Below are positions 34,313 to 44,198 of a stretch of 48,485 bases of DNA, piece after piece (position 1 is the stretch's first letter; each line of letters opens with the position of its first letter). The DNA comes from Brachyspira alvinipulli ATCC 51933 (GTDB lineage: Bacteria; Spirochaetota; Brachyspiria; Brachyspirales; Brachyspiraceae): positions 1 through 48,485 of the forward strand of contig NZ_JADF01000023.1 in the NCBI RefSeq assembly GCF_000518245.1, given 5' to 3'. The notes below the pieces were generated by a model. It ran no database searches and was not told where the DNA came from. It saw only the letters and a program-made list of their open reading frames with translations. Position numbers and translations under genes: made by a program.

Positions 34313-35686
34313 GTGAGATTTTATGCTACTTTAGTTTTAAGTTTATTAGTATTTAGTTTTGTTTTATATTCTCAGGATACAGTGCAGGAAGAGGAAATCG
34401 CAACTAATAATAGAATAACCATTACCTTAGAAGATGCTCTAAATATGGCCTTCGATAATGACAAAACATTAAAGCAAGCAGAATATGATGTACGTATAGC
34501 ACAGGTTCAGAAGGATGCTTCGTTTTCTGATTTGTTTATGCCTTCTTTAAGTATAAGCGGAGGATTGAATTTAGCTGAATCAAAAGAATATTCAATAAAT
34601 GAGGTAAATACTGGTATTTATTCAAGTCCTGATACATGGTCAGCAAGTGCCACTTTATCAAAAACTCTATTTACAGGGTTTAGAAATTGGAATACTGATA
34701 GGGCAAGAGATGTTAATTTAAAGATGCAGAAAGATATTTATTATGATGAGAGGAAAAATGTTGACCTTAATACAAAATTGAATTTCTATAATACTTTTGT
34801 AGCACAGGAAAATTACAGAGTATATCTTCAGCAGCAGCTTAATTACAGCAATAGAATGAGGGAAGCATATATAAAATATAGAAATGGTCAGGTTTCAGAG
34901 TATGAATATTTGAATGCTAAAGTACAGTATGAAACTACAAAGCCTCAGGTTGTAACATTAAGCAATCAGTATCAAAGTTTGAAATTGACATTTATACGTC
35001 AAATAGGTATTACAAATGTTGCGGACGATGTTGATTTGATAGGAAGTATATTAGATGCTACAAATATAACATTACCGGATATACCTTATGATGATTTGCT
35101 TACTATTATAATGAACAATAATATAGAATTGAAAAATATGAGCAGCAATTTAGAAATGCTAGAATATAATAGGAAAGTTGCAAGAAGTTATTTATGGCCG
35201 ACATTATCAGCAAATGCTAATGTTGGAGTTACTAGTGTAGATAAAATAAAGATGAATAGTAATAGAGAATTTTATAAAGATAGAACAGGAGAATTCAGCT
35301 GGGGAGTAGGATTTTCATTAAATTATGCTCTTGATTCATTGCTTCCTTTTTCATCTACGGCAAAAGGTGCTGAAGAAATTGAACTTAGTATAAGACAGAT
35401 GGAAGTTAATTATGAACAATTAAGAGATACTATAGAGGTAAGCAGCAGAGATTTGATTGCCACAGCTAAATCCCAAGCACTTAATTTACAGTCTCAGGCC
35501 GAGAACGCAAAGACAGCAGCTTATGCTTTACAAATGGCTCAAAGACAGTACAGAGGCGGTACTTTATCAACACTTGAAGTTAATGACGCCGAAGTAACTT
35601 ATTTGAATGCACAGCTTGCATATTTACAGGCTATATATGAATATTTTTCAAGCACATTACAAGTATTAAAGCTTTTAGGGGCTTAA
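34313..35686 (+). CDS. TolC-family outer membrane efflux protein
   Basis: 457 residues, GTG start at 34313 with AGGAGC before it. The signal peptide (LVLSLLVFSFVLYSQD) leads to two OEP repeats: residues about 40-230 and 240-455, long alpha-helices and beta segments that form the outer membrane channel (LEDALNMAFDNDKTLKQAEYDV, ATLSKTLFTGFRNWNTDRARDVNLK, YALQMAQRQYRGGTLSTLEVNDAEVTYLNAQLAYLQAIY). It is first in a three-gene efflux operon. Confidence 0.93.
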   Translation: MRFYATLVLSLLVFSFVLYSQDTVQEEEIATNNRITITLEDALNMAFDNDKTLKQAEYDVRIAQVQKDASFSDLFMPSLSISGGLNLAESKEYSINEVNTGIYSSPDTWSASATLSKTLFTGFRNWNTDRARDVNLKMQKDIYYDERKNVDLNTKLNFYNTFVAQENYRVYLQQQLNYSNRMREAYIKYRNGQVSEYEYLNAKVQYETTKPQVVTLSNQYQSLKLTFIRQIGITNVADDVDLIGSILDATNITLPDIPYDDLLTIIMNNNIELKNMSSNLEMLEYNRKVARSYLWPTLSANANVGVTSVDKIKMNSNREFYKDRTGEFSWGVGFSLNYALDSLLPFSSTAKGAEEIELSIRQMEVNYEQLRDTIEVSSRDLIATAKSQALNLQSQAENAKTAAYALQMAQRQYRGGTLSTLEVNDAEVTYLNAQLAYLQAIYEYFSSTLQVLKLLGA

Positions 35687-35698
35687 TATAGGAGATAT

Positions 35699-36958
35699 AT
35701 GATGAGATTTGAAAGAGTAATTATTTTAATATTATGTTTGACAATATTTTCTGTTTCATGCGGAAAAAATAAGGCAGATTTAAAGAAGAAAGAAAATCCT
35801 ATAAGTGTATTAGTTGCTGCTCCAATAAAACAGCATTTGGATGAATATTTGGAACTTTCTGCAGAGATTAAGGCTATAAAAGAGGTTGAAATATCATCTG
35901 ATGTTCCTGGAAAAATAGCTAATATATTGAAATATGAAGGAAGTTTTGTTAATAAAGGCGATACTATAGCATTAATTGATAGATTTGTTATAGGGGCAAA
36001 TTATGCTTATGCTCCAGCTAGAACTCCTATTTCAGGTTATGTTACAACTACATATATGGCGGTAGGTGCTTCAATAGCCGCTTCTACTCCTATAGCAAAT
36101 GTTGCTGATATAAGCCAATTAGAAGTGGAAATACAAGTTCCGGAACGCTCTATTGCTGGTATAGAATTAGGACAAAAAGTATTTATAAGAGTTCCTTCAT
36201 CTCCTAATAAAGAAATAGAAGCTACTATTACAAAAAGAGATTATGCAGTTAATCCTTCTACACGTACTTTAATGGTTAAGGCTTTGATAGATAATAAAGA
36301 TAGGCTTCTTTTACCTGGTATGTTTTCGGATGTGTCAATATTGCTTAATTCTGCCGATAATGTATTCGTTATACCAAACAGTTCTGTTTTCAGTGATGAT
36401 GTAGGTAAGAATTATATATATGTAGTTAAAGAAGATAATTCAAATAATCCTCCAGCAGAAGGCAAAGTAACTGAAAGTACAAATATGCAGTATAGAGCAT
36501 ATACAAGAGAAGTTAACATATTATTTACTTCTAAAGATAAAGTAGCTTTAAGCGGCGGACTTGAAGAGGGAGAAGAAGTAGTTATGTTCGGACGTGAATT
36601 CTTAAAAAATGGTTCATTAGTTAATAGAATAGAAAATGACCCTACAATATTAGAATATATAACACCTCCTACAACATTGGCATCTGCTCAAACAAATACA
36701 TCCAATGATACAAATTCAGGAGTAAATAATACAAATACAAAACCTACTAGACCATCAACTGCTACTAGTAAGCCCGCAACAACAGTAATAAATACGAATA
36801 CTACTAAACCTGCAACAACAGTTAGAAATACAAATACTACTAAGCCTGCTGCAACGGTTAGAAATACGAATAATACAACTACAAGACCTTCTACTTCAAA
36901 AGAAAATAATAATACTCAAAATGGTTCCGGAGATGGTATTTATTCTATTGGGGGTTGA
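35699..36958 (+). CDS. RND efflux periplasmic adaptor (HlyD/AcrA-like) lipoprotein with repetitive tail
   Basis: 419 residues. The lipobox (IFSVSC, Cys at about 21) anchors it in the inner membrane. The adaptor core follows: lipoyl-like halves (EISSDVPGKIANILKYEGSFVNKGDTIALID, PISGYVTTTYMAVGASIAA), beta-barrel (ELGQKVFIRVPS) and membrane-proximal domains (LLPGMFSDVSILLN). The last 80 residues are low complexity with repeats of NTNTTKPATTVR-type units, which are unusual for the family. It joins the RND pump to TolC. It starts 12 bases after the TolC stop. Confidence 0.92.
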   Translation: MMRFERVIILILCLTIFSVSCGKNKADLKKKENPISVLVAAPIKQHLDEYLELSAEIKAIKEVEISSDVPGKIANILKYEGSFVNKGDTIALIDRFVIGANYAYAPARTPISGYVTTTYMAVGASIAASTPIANVADISQLEVEIQVPERSIAGIELGQKVFIRVPSSPNKEIEATITKRDYAVNPSTRTLMVKALIDNKDRLLLPGMFSDVSILLNSADNVFVIPNSSVFSDDVGKNYIYVVKEDNSNNPPAEGKVTESTNMQYRAYTREVNILFTSKDKVALSGGLEEGEEVVMFGREFLKNGSLVNRIENDPTILEYITPPTTLASAQTNTSNDTNSGVNNTNTKPTRPSTATSKPATTVINTNTTKPATTVRNTNTTKPAATVRNTNNTTTRPSTSKENNNTQNGSGDGIYSIGG

Positions 36959-37006
36959 TTTATATAATTTGATGTAATTGTTTTTTTATTTAAGGAGCGA
37001 TTTTTT

Positions 37007-40000
37007 ATGAGAAGTTTTATTGAATTAATAGTAAAAAGACCGGTTGCCGTATTTATGGGTATAGTTGCTGTAGTTATACTTGGTGCTGTAAGTTTATCTA
37101 GGCTGCCGGTAGATTTTTTGCCTGATATGGAACTTCCTTTTATTAGTATTAGAACAACTTATGATAATGCTGGTCCTGAAGAAGTTGAAAAATCTGTTTC
37201 AAAGATTATTGAGGGAGCAGTATCTTCTGTTAATAATATTAAAGAAGTAAGTTCATCTTCTGAGGAGGAAGATTCAAGAGTTTTTGTAGAATTTAACTGG
37301 GGAAGTGATTTAGCTTCTGCTACAGCTGATATTAGGGAAGCAATAGATAGAATAAGAAAATCTTTACCGGATGATGCAGAAAGCCCTGCCGTTTATAAAT
37401 TTTCTACTGATAATATACCTATTATGGAAGTATCTTTCTATGGTACAGAAAACTTATCTGCATTATACAATTTAGTAGATAACCAAGTATTAACAAGTAT
37501 AGAACAGGTAGGCGGTGTAGCAATGGCTGAGATTAGGGGGGGGCTAAAAACTCAGGTAAAAGTTGATGTTGATATGAACAGACTTCAGGCTTACGGACTT
37601 GATATTAATTCTATTGTAAATACTTTGGCATTAGAGAATCAAAATATATCCGGCGGTGAAACTTATGAGGGAGTTTATAAATATACTTTGAGAACTACTG
37701 GAGAGTTTAAAAATGTTAATGATATAGGTAATGTTGTTGTGGCATTAAAAACTAACAGTACGCCTATAAGACTTAGAGAATTGGCTACTATTTATGAAGG
37801 ATATGATGAAGATGGAGATGTTATTAAAGTTAATGGTACTCCGGCTGTTACTGTTTCTATAAATAAAGAATCCGGAGCAAATACTGTTGCGGTTTCTGAT
37901 GGTATAAAGAAGAGACTTGATACTCTTAATCTTCCGGAAGGAATTAAATATGAGGTATTATTCAACAGTGCTGACAATGTTAATAAAGCTATAAAAGGGG
38001 TTCTTGATACTGCTTGGCAGGGAGGTTTATTCGCTGTTATAATATTAATGCTTTATTTATGGAATGTAAGAACAGTATTAATTATTGCTGTATCAATTCC
38101 TATGTCTATAATTGTTACATTTACATTAATGTATTTCTTCGGAACTACTTTAAATATTATATCGCTTTCAGGACTTGTACTTGGTATTGGTATGATGGTT
38201 GATAACTCCATTGTTGTACTTGAAAATATATTCTTCTATAGGAATAATGGTTATGGTAAATATTCATCTGCTATAGACGGTACTTCTACCGTTGCCCTTG
38301 CAATATCAGCTTCTACACTTACAACAATAGCAGTATTTTTGCCTTTCCTTTTTGTTGAAGGTCAAACAGGTCAGATGTTTAGAGACTTATGTATAACTGT
38401 TACTGTTTCTATGATAGCTTCTTTGGCTGTTGCTTTAACTATAGTTCCTATGTTGGGTGCAAGACTTGTAACTACAAAAAAATCTAAGCATTTAGTAAAA
38501 TTTGAAAATTTCTTTGATAAGCATTTTCACTCTAAAGTTAATTTTATATATGAAAAGGTATTAACATATTCTATAGGTCATAAAACTAGAGTTCTAATAC
38601 CTGTTATATGTTTAGTTGCTTCAGTAATTGTCATTGGTATTATATTTATAGGTAAAGAAGGTTTTCCAGAATCTGATGAAGGCCAATTTAGAGCTCAAAT
38701 TACAATGCCTGTTGGTACCAGAAAGGAACAAACTTCATCATTTGTTGATAGAATGAGAAAAGATGTAGAAGAGGTTGTAGGCAAGGATTTAAGCAGGGTT
38801 CAGACTAGAGCAAGATCTGGTTCAGATGCCAACAGAGGAGAAATCAGAGCTCAGTTAATAGATAAATCTCAAGGCAGAACTATGGAAACAGAAGAATATG
38901 TAGAGCTTGTAAGAAAAAAATTATCAAGCTATCCTGCTACAATCAACGTTGACAGTGTTACTAGTATGAAAGGAAGCGGAAATAGCGATTCCAGCGGTAT
39001 AGATATAGATATAGTTGGAGAAGATTTAACAAGAGCTAGAGAACTTGCTAATAGTGTAATAGCTGCTTTGCAGGATGTTCCAGGACTTAGGGACGTACGT
39101 TTGAAAAAGAGTGATGCAAGCCCTGAGCTTAATGTTACAATTAACAGAGATTTAGCTTCTAAAATGGGGCTTAATATAAATACGGTTGCAAATTCTATTA
39201 AAACTAGTTTCGGTGGAACTACTGCTACTAGAATGACTCCTGAGAATTCAGATGTTACAGATATTGACGTTATAGTAAGACTTAATGAAAGAGACAGAAT
39301 CAATATAGATGATGTTAAGAGAATGCTTATACCTACAAGTGCTGGAATGGTTCCTGTTTCTTCTGTTGCCAATGTGGATAAAACTTTTGCTCCTAGCGAG
39401 ATTAATAGAAAGAATGACAGCAGAATAACTTCTATTACAGCTTCCGGATATGGAAGACCTATGAACCAAATAATGATAGATATTCAGGCTGCTATCAATG
39501 AGAAAGTATTTGTACCTTCCGGATTTACTATAGTTTATTCAGGAGATTATGAGGACATGCAGGAGGCATTCGGACAGCTTATACAGGCATTATTTTTGGC
39601 TTTAGTATTAGTTTATGCTATTATGGCAAGTCAGTTTGAATCTTATATTGCACCTTTCGTTATAGCTTTAGCAATACCTTTCGGATTTGCAGGTTCTCTT
39701 GTATTATTATTAATATCCGGACAAACTTTAAGTGTATACAGCGGTATTGGGGTTATAGTTCTTATTGGTATTGTAGTAAATAATGGTATTGTACTTATTG
39801 ACTATATGAATCAGCTTATGCATGAGAAGAAAATTAATGGGGATGCTGCTGCTTTAATAGCAGGTCCTAGACGTTTAAGACCAGTTCTTATGACTTCTCT
39901 TACAACAATACTTGGTCTTCTTCCTATGGCATTGTCAGGCGGCGAGGGTAATGAGATGTATCAGCCTTTATCATTAGCGGTTCTTGGTGGGCTTACAGTT

Positions 40001-40144
40001 TCTACTATGTTTACTCTTGTTATAGTTCCTACTGTTTATGCTGCTATTAGAAACAGAATACCTCTTAAAGATTATGAGGCTAAAGATATTGAAAGTAGAG
40101 AAACAGCTGGTATTGATGATGCTTTAAGCACACCTGGTAAATAA
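37007..40144 (+). CDS. RND family efflux pump (AcrB/HAE1-like)
   Basis: 1045 residues, typical of RND pumps. A first membrane helix (RPVAVFMGIVAVVILGAVSL) is followed by the first porter domain, helices about 330-490, a second porter domain and final helices. The proton-relay aspartates are in GLVLGIGMMVDNSIVVLENI (residue about 395-415); the second domain has VYAIMASQFESYIAPFVIALAIPFGFAGS. The substrates (bile salts or antimicrobial compounds are plausible in the gut) are not predicted. The operon ends with an intrinsic terminator. Confidence 0.95.
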   Translation: MRSFIELIVKRPVAVFMGIVAVVILGAVSLSRLPVDFLPDMELPFISIRTTYDNAGPEEVEKSVSKIIEGAVSSVNNIKEVSSSSEEEDSRVFVEFNWGSDLASATADIREAIDRIRKSLPDDAESPAVYKFSTDNIPIMEVSFYGTENLSALYNLVDNQVLTSIEQVGGVAMAEIRGGLKTQVKVDVDMNRLQAYGLDINSIVNTLALENQNISGGETYEGVYKYTLRTTGEFKNVNDIGNVVVALKTNSTPIRLRELATIYEGYDEDGDVIKVNGTPAVTVSINKESGANTVAVSDGIKKRLDTLNLPEGIKYEVLFNSADNVNKAIKGVLDTAWQGGLFAVIILMLYLWNVRTVLIIAVSIPMSIIVTFTLMYFFGTTLNIISLSGLVLGIGMMVDNSIVVLENIFFYRNNGYGKYSSAIDGTSTVALAISASTLTTIAVFLPFLFVEGQTGQMFRDLCITVTVSMIASLAVALTIVPMLGARLVTTKKSKHLVKFENFFDKHFHSKVNFIYEKVLTYSIGHKTRVLIPVICLVASVIVIGIIFIGKEGFPESDEGQFRAQITMPVGTRKEQTSSFVDRMRKDVEEVVGKDLSRVQTRARSGSDANRGEIRAQLIDKSQGRTMETEEYVELVRKKLSSYPATINVDSVTSMKGSGNSDSSGIDIDIVGEDLTRARELANSVIAALQDVPGLRDVRLKKSDASPELNVTINRDLASKMGLNINTVANSIKTSFGGTTATRMTPENSDVTDIDVIVRLNERDRINIDDVKRMLIPTSAGMVPVSSVANVDKTFAPSEINRKNDSRITSITASGYGRPMNQIMIDIQAAINEKVFVPSGFTIVYSGDYEDMQEAFGQLIQALFLALVLVYAIMASQFESYIAPFVIALAIPFGFAGSLVLLLISGQTLSVYSGIGVIVLIGIVVNNGIVLIDYMNQLMHEKKINGDAAALIAGPRRLRPVLMTSLTTILGLLPMALSGGEGNEMYQPLSLAVLGGLTVSTMFTLVIVPTVYAAIRNRIPLKDYEAKDIESRETAGIDDALSTPGK

Positions 40145-40162
40145 AAATATAGAAAATAATTA

Positions 40163-40199
40163 AAAGGCTTGAGTTTTTATAAACTTGAGCCTTTTTTAT
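40163..40199 (+). terminator. Terminator of the efflux operon
   Basis: AAAAGGCTTGAG pairs with CTTGAGCCTTTT around an AT loop, followed by TTATTT. Confidence 0.85.
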
Positions 40200-40235
40200 T
40201 TACTAATGTTAATTAAAATTTTAAGCCTAATAAAA

Positions 40236-40556
40236 ACTTGGGCGGGTATGCTTTTTTAATTAAACAGTAAAATTAATTAGAATGCTATTTCTGTAAAGGT
40301 ATTAAATTTATAAGGGCGGGGTATGTAATTAATTTTTTTTAACTTAAATTACATTTATCCCACCCTTTATATTTTTTGTTTTATTTTTCATTTTTATGTT
40401 ATTTTTCTTTTTTATTTTATTCTGTTATTTTAGCTGCCCACCCAAATATTTTTTAATTTGTGTATTTTATTAACCGCACATAATACTAAGTTAAAATATA
40501 TATTTATTTTTGATTCAAATTTTTTTATATTCAAAATTTTGTTTACCGTGCGTTAT
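40236..40556 (+). repeat. Rearranged six-motif element, copy I-2 (order B' A' A B C C')
   Basis: GGGCGGG at 40240 (B') and 40314 (A'), then CCCACCC at 40359 (A) and 40437 (B), CGCAC at 40475 (C) and CGTGCG at 40547 (C'). Steps within each half (74; 78, 38, 72) match the complete copies, but the two halves are in the other order, so the unit is circularly permuted (or two truncated copies abut). This explains most of the 540-bp gap between the RND gene and the next lipoprotein. Confidence 0.75.
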
Positions 40557-40684
40557 AGTTAAAATTTTAATAAATAAATCAAAAAAATTTATTTTTTATA
40601 ATAAAATTTGATTTTTCATATAAAAATCTTATATTTAAAACATATAAAATGATTAATAAGAATAAAGAAAATTAAGGATAAAAA

Positions 40685-41140
40685 ATGAAAACTAAACTAT
40701 TTTTAATATTAGGAATTTTGATTGTTGCTATATCATGCAGCAGCCCATCAAATCCTACAACAGATTATAATAATACATCTAATACAGTTTCAGATACTAA
40801 AAAGAATACTTTGGAAGTTGATGAGTATTATCCTGAATTAGTATATAAAGGTGAAGGCGTATATAGAATTAATGGTGAAACATTTCCTGAAGGAGAAAGT
40901 ATAAGAATAGAAATATATGATGATAATTCTATAGATGTCTTTAGATCAAAAAAATATTTTATGTTTGAGAATGTTAAGGTAAAGAACAATGTATACACAG
41001 CAGAACAATATCATGATGGTTATAGACATACATTTGAGATGACAGTTACAGGAGATAAAGCTAAAGTGGTGTATACTATACAAGGAAATAATGAAAACTA
41101 TCATTTTGAATCTGATCAAATTGTAAAAGTAGTAAAATAA
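40685..41140 (+). CDS. Hypothetical lipoprotein, 151 residues
   Basis: The signal sequence ends in a lipobox (LIVAISC, Cys at about 18), then a Ser/Thr/Asn-rich linker and an all-beta domain of about 100 residues (GEGVYRINGETFPEGESIRIEIYDDNSIDVF, HTFEMTVTGDKAKVVYTIQG). AAGGAT precedes ATG 40685. It resembles lipocalin-like small lipoproteins in pattern but no family is recognised. A terminator follows. Confidence 0.75.
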   Translation: MKTKLFLILGILIVAISCSSPSNPTTDYNNTSNTVSDTKKNTLEVDEYYPELVYKGEGVYRINGETFPEGESIRIEIYDDNSIDVFRSKKYFMFENVKVKNNVYTAEQYHDGYRHTFEMTVTGDKAKVVYTIQGNNENYHFESDQIVKVVK

Positions 41141-41188
41141 AGAAACTTATATACTTACCAACATTAATTTATAATATGTTTATATCTT

Positions 41189-41238
41189 AATAGGTGAATG
41201 AAATATTTATAAATTTCTTTCACCTATAAGTTTTTAAA
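41189..41238 (+). terminator. Terminator of the lipoprotein gene
   Basis: AATAGGTGAATGAAA and TTTCTTTCACCTAT pair around an AT loop, followed by AGTTTTT. Confidence 0.7.
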
Positions 41239-41374
41239 TAATATAAAATACCGCATCTAATTATTTTATTATGTTTTTATATCGATAGAAATATAGCGTA
41301 CATTCTAGAATTAGATTTATATACTGAAAGCACAACAAAATTAATATATTATTATATTAATTAAAATAACTATT

Positions 41375-42622
41375 TTATTCTAAGCCGTATATTTTTAAGA
41401 ATTCATTTAATATAGTATGCATTATAATTCTTTTTTTATCATAATCTAGGTTTCTTGTAAGTTCTATACCAAAGGCTTCTATATTTTTTTTAGCAGCATA
41501 AAATGTTATTGTTGTAGGCATAGGATAATACATTTGTCTAAATTTAAATTTCATAGGCTCTATTCTTGAGTTGATATTATTTAATACTTTTACAACCTTA
41601 TCATCAAGTTTTCTGCTGTCATATATAATAGAATCTCCAAAGAATTCTTTAAATCCGTTTCCTTCATGAAGAGTTAAAACAACATCAATATCATATTCAT
41701 CAAGCATATCCATATATTCTTTTGCCAATTTATCAGTATCAGTTCTATTAATTTTCTTATCGAAAAATCTATTATTGATATCTTGACCTTCTATTGCTCT
41801 TGTGTTTAGTCTGTATGCTTCAGGTACAGCAATAGGAACAACAGTTAAACTTCCTTTTTTTATAGGCATATTAAGTCTTTCCATAGCCACATCGGTTCCT
41901 ACTCTCTCATTTCCATGAGGCACTATTAAAAATATATTAGGACCTTTTTGCGGATGAACTATTCTGTATATTGTGGTTTCATTTTTAGTGCCTTCCATAA
42001 TTTTAAAGCTGTATCTGTCTATATCTTCATTTAGATGAGTTGCAACTTCTCCTTCTAACTGTCTTGATACGCTTTCTATTAAACTTTTTTCATTTGCTGT
42101 AGTTCTGTAAGGTCCGTTCATTGTAGGTATTATTGAAGTTTTATGATGCGGTTCTAAATAGTAGCTCATTCCTAATTCAATTTCAGGGGTAATTTTTACA
42201 GCATTATCGCAGGTTATAACAGAAACTTCATTATCATATGAAATAACAGCAAAAGACTTTCCTTTAAATTTAAATACTTTATCGTCTTTATTTATTGTCA
42301 TTTGAACATCATCATTATGTTTGCTTTTTATGTACATATATCCTGAATGTAAAGTAAATTGTTCATTTTCATAAGTAAGTTTAGAGCTAGGCATTAAGAT
42401 AATAGATTTTTCCCCATTATCTATAACAATATAGGATTCTTCTTTTGTAGATATAGAAAAATAATCATCAGGAAAACTCTTGTTCAAATCAGAATCTGCA
42501 TATTCTTCATTAACAATTACAGAAGCTTCTCCCTGTCTTGATATAACTCTGAAACTATTAGCGAATGCAATGCTATCTATTATAAAAAATAATACAAAAA
42601 AGATGTATATACTAAGCTTCAT
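41375..42622 (-). CDS. FecR-domain protein fused to an M14/AstE-like zinc peptidase
   Basis: 415 residues. A signal peptide (IYIFFVLFFIIDSIAFA) is followed by a FecR-type beta domain (residues about 25-130: RVISRQGEASVIVNEE, YIVIDNGEKSIILMPSSKL, FTLHSGYMYIKSK). The C-terminal 220 residues carry zinc-binding PHGNERVGTD (H-x-x-E), later VVLTLHEGNGF and a catalytic-type Glu in FGIELTRN, as in succinylglutamate desuccinylase, aspartoacylase and some M14 enzymes. It probably hydrolyses an amide bond in the cell envelope, perhaps peptidoglycan-linked. The FecR domain fused to a peptidase is uncommon. The next upstream gene on the strand ends 90 bases away with a terminator between. Confidence 0.8.
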   Translation of the reverse strand: MKLSIYIFFVLFFIIDSIAFANSFRVISRQGEASVIVNEEYADSDLNKSFPDDYFSISTKEESYIVIDNGEKSIILMPSSKLTYENEQFTLHSGYMYIKSKHNDDVQMTINKDDKVFKFKGKSFAVISYDNEVSVITCDNAVKITPEIELGMSYYLEPHHKTSIIPTMNGPYRTTANEKSLIESVSRQLEGEVATHLNEDIDRYSFKIMEGTKNETTIYRIVHPQKGPNIFLIVPHGNERVGTDVAMERLNMPIKKGSLTVVPIAVPEAYRLNTRAIEGQDINNRFFDKKINRTDTDKLAKEYMDMLDEYDIDVVLTLHEGNGFKEFFGDSIIYDSRKLDDKVVKVLNNINSRIEPMKFKFRQMYYPMPTTITFYAAKKNIEAFGIELTRNLDYDKKRIIMHTILNEFLKIYGLE

Positions 42623-42670
42623 ATAAAAACCATAAAATAAAGATACTGTTTTTATTATCGTATATTATAG

Positions 42671-42706
42671 AAAATGCTTTAAATAAAAGTTTTATTTAAA
42701 GCATTT
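42671..42706 (-). terminator. Terminator of the 278-residue lipoprotein gene
   Basis: AAATGCTTTAAATAAAA and TTATTTAAAGCATTT form a near-perfect 14-15-bp stem around a few bases, after the stop codon of the minus-strand gene at 42713. Confidence 0.75.
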
Positions 42707-42712
42707 GAATTT

Positions 42713-43561
42713 TTATTGTTCTTTTGAATAAAGTATATTTCCATGAGATATTGTATTCACGTTTTTTATATATTTTGCTGAGGCAGGAGAACCATCATTT
42801 TTTAACTTTATATCAAGGCGATAATTATCATCAATATATTCAAAATATATACTAGGCAGTATGCTTGCATTTTTACTGTTATAGGCATTTATAGAAACGC
42901 CGTAGTATAAGAGTCCAAGCATTACAGTATATCCGTAGAATCCGTCTCCTTTTGATAAATCAAAAAATGATGCTGGTATTGTTACTTTAAGTTCATCGTT
43001 TTCGTAATATGAAACAAAATTTTCCTGTACATCAACCGTTCTTTTAATTCCATTATATATACAGCTTCTTTTTCCCGTATATCCTTTATTTATTCTTTCT
43101 TTAGGAGCAGGGGATTTATCAAGCATTCCTACTATCATATCTGAAGAATTTTTATTTTTTATATAAACATATCCTACAGTTTCATCTTCATAGATAGGAA
43201 ATTGAATCTCTCCAACCCAATTATCATCGCTTATAATATATCCGTAATACCTACCATAATATAAATTTTCTTTTTTAATTTTGCTGCTGTAAATGCTCTC
43301 TTTATCAAAATTAACTTTTTCTGATTTGTTTGAAACAATTAAACCTTTTATCATTCCATTATTGATAGTAACATCAACTGGTATATTTCCTGTTTTGTCG
43401 GCATTAAAGAATTTCCATGAGGCATTATATTTGCTGTCTAATCCTTTAATTGTGTAACCGCTTTCAGATGATTTAAGAGGAGAAGTTACATTATTAGATT
43501 CCTTACTGCAGCTTAATGCAAATAATATAATTATATTAATACAAATTATTTTTTTTATCAT
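42713..43561 (-). CDS. Hypothetical lipoprotein
   Basis: 282 residues from ATG 43561, chosen because AAGGAT lies 8 bases in front; a form 11 codons longer has no ribosome site. The lipobox (IILFALSC) is clear. The mature protein is beta-rich (EVNFDK-like Ser/Asn-rich strands, ENLYYGRYYGYIISDDNWVGEIQFPIY, and GYTVMLGLLYYGVSINAYNS). No domain recognised; probably a surface or periplasmic lipoprotein. Confidence 0.7.
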   Translation of the reverse strand: MIKKIICINIIILFALSCSKESNNVTSPLKSSESGYTIKGLDSKYNASWKFFNADKTGNIPVDVTINNGMIKGLIVSNKSEKVNFDKESIYSSKIKKENLYYGRYYGYIISDDNWVGEIQFPIYEDETVGYVYIKNKNSSDMIVGMLDKSPAPKERINKGYTGKRSCIYNGIKRTVDVQENFVSYYENDELKVTIPASFFDLSKGDGFYGYTVMLGLLYYGVSINAYNSKNASILPSIYFEYIDDNYRLDIKLKNDGSPASAKYIKNVNTISHGNILYSKEQ

Positions 43562-43727
43562 ACCGTTTATCCTTATTGAATAATATGTTAGCATACATCA
43601 AAATATTAATCAATATTATTTATTTACTAATAATAATTATTAAATAATCTTTTTTTACAATACTAATAACTTTATAAAAAAAATAAACATTAAATATTTA
43701 ATTTCAAATATTCTTTATAATTTATAT

Positions 43728-43763
43728 TAAAAAAGGCCCGAATCTAATTAAAGATTCAAGCCT
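43728..43763 (-). terminator. Terminator of the PepSY-like gene
   Basis: On the minus strand AGGCTTGAATCT and AGATTCGGGCCT pair around TTAATT, followed by TTTTTTAAT. Confidence 0.85.
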
Positions 43764-43793
43764 AATATTCAATAAGGGATACAATTACTAAAG

Positions 43794-44174
43794 TTATGCC
43801 AATAAAACCTGTCCGTTATGTCTTATTGATAATTCCAAAGAGTTAGTTAATCTTATTTTATAGAATTCTATTCTTTTATTAATTTCAAATACATGAGCAT
43901 TGTTGTATTTTTTCATAATTTTTTTAACCTTGTCAGCTATATTTTTTGGAAGTATATTTTCAGATAATTTGTCATCGCTGCTTATATAGTTCCAAGCTCC
44001 GTTTTTATCGAAGTTTATATAAATACCGTTATTTAATTTTATTTCATATTCATCTTTTATTTTGTCTATATAAACTATTTTAGCTTTGCTGTAATTAGAA
44101 GCTATAAATCTTCTAATATTTTCTGGTAATTGGCTAGGTGTAATTTTTATAAAAAGTTTTAAGTTGTTAGTCAT
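43794..44174 (-). CDS. PepSY-like (DUF2874-type) small protein
   Basis: 126 residues without a signal peptide. It has two repeats of the PepSY-like pattern: SQLPENIRRFIASNYSKAKIVYIDKIKDEYEIKLNNGIYINFDKNGAW and LPKNIADKVKKIMKKYNNAHVFEINKRIEFYKIRLTNSLELSIRHNG. Such domains are usually periplasmic inhibitors, but here no export signal is seen, so the role is open. AAGGAG precedes ATG 44174. A cluster of TGTAAA/TTTACA dyads lies just upstream. Confidence 0.75.
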   Translation of the reverse strand: MTNNLKLFIKITPSQLPENIRRFIASNYSKAKIVYIDKIKDEYEIKLNNGIYINFDKNGAWNYISSDDKLSENILPKNIADKVKKIMKKYNNAHVFEINKRIEFYKIRLTNSLELSIRHNGQVLLA

Positions 44175-44198
44175 AGTGTATCTCCTTATTAGTAGTAT

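Noticed and set aside
38929-39372. Minus-strand ORF of 147 codons inside the RND pump gene
   Set aside because: Shadow of the efflux gene; no ribosome site.
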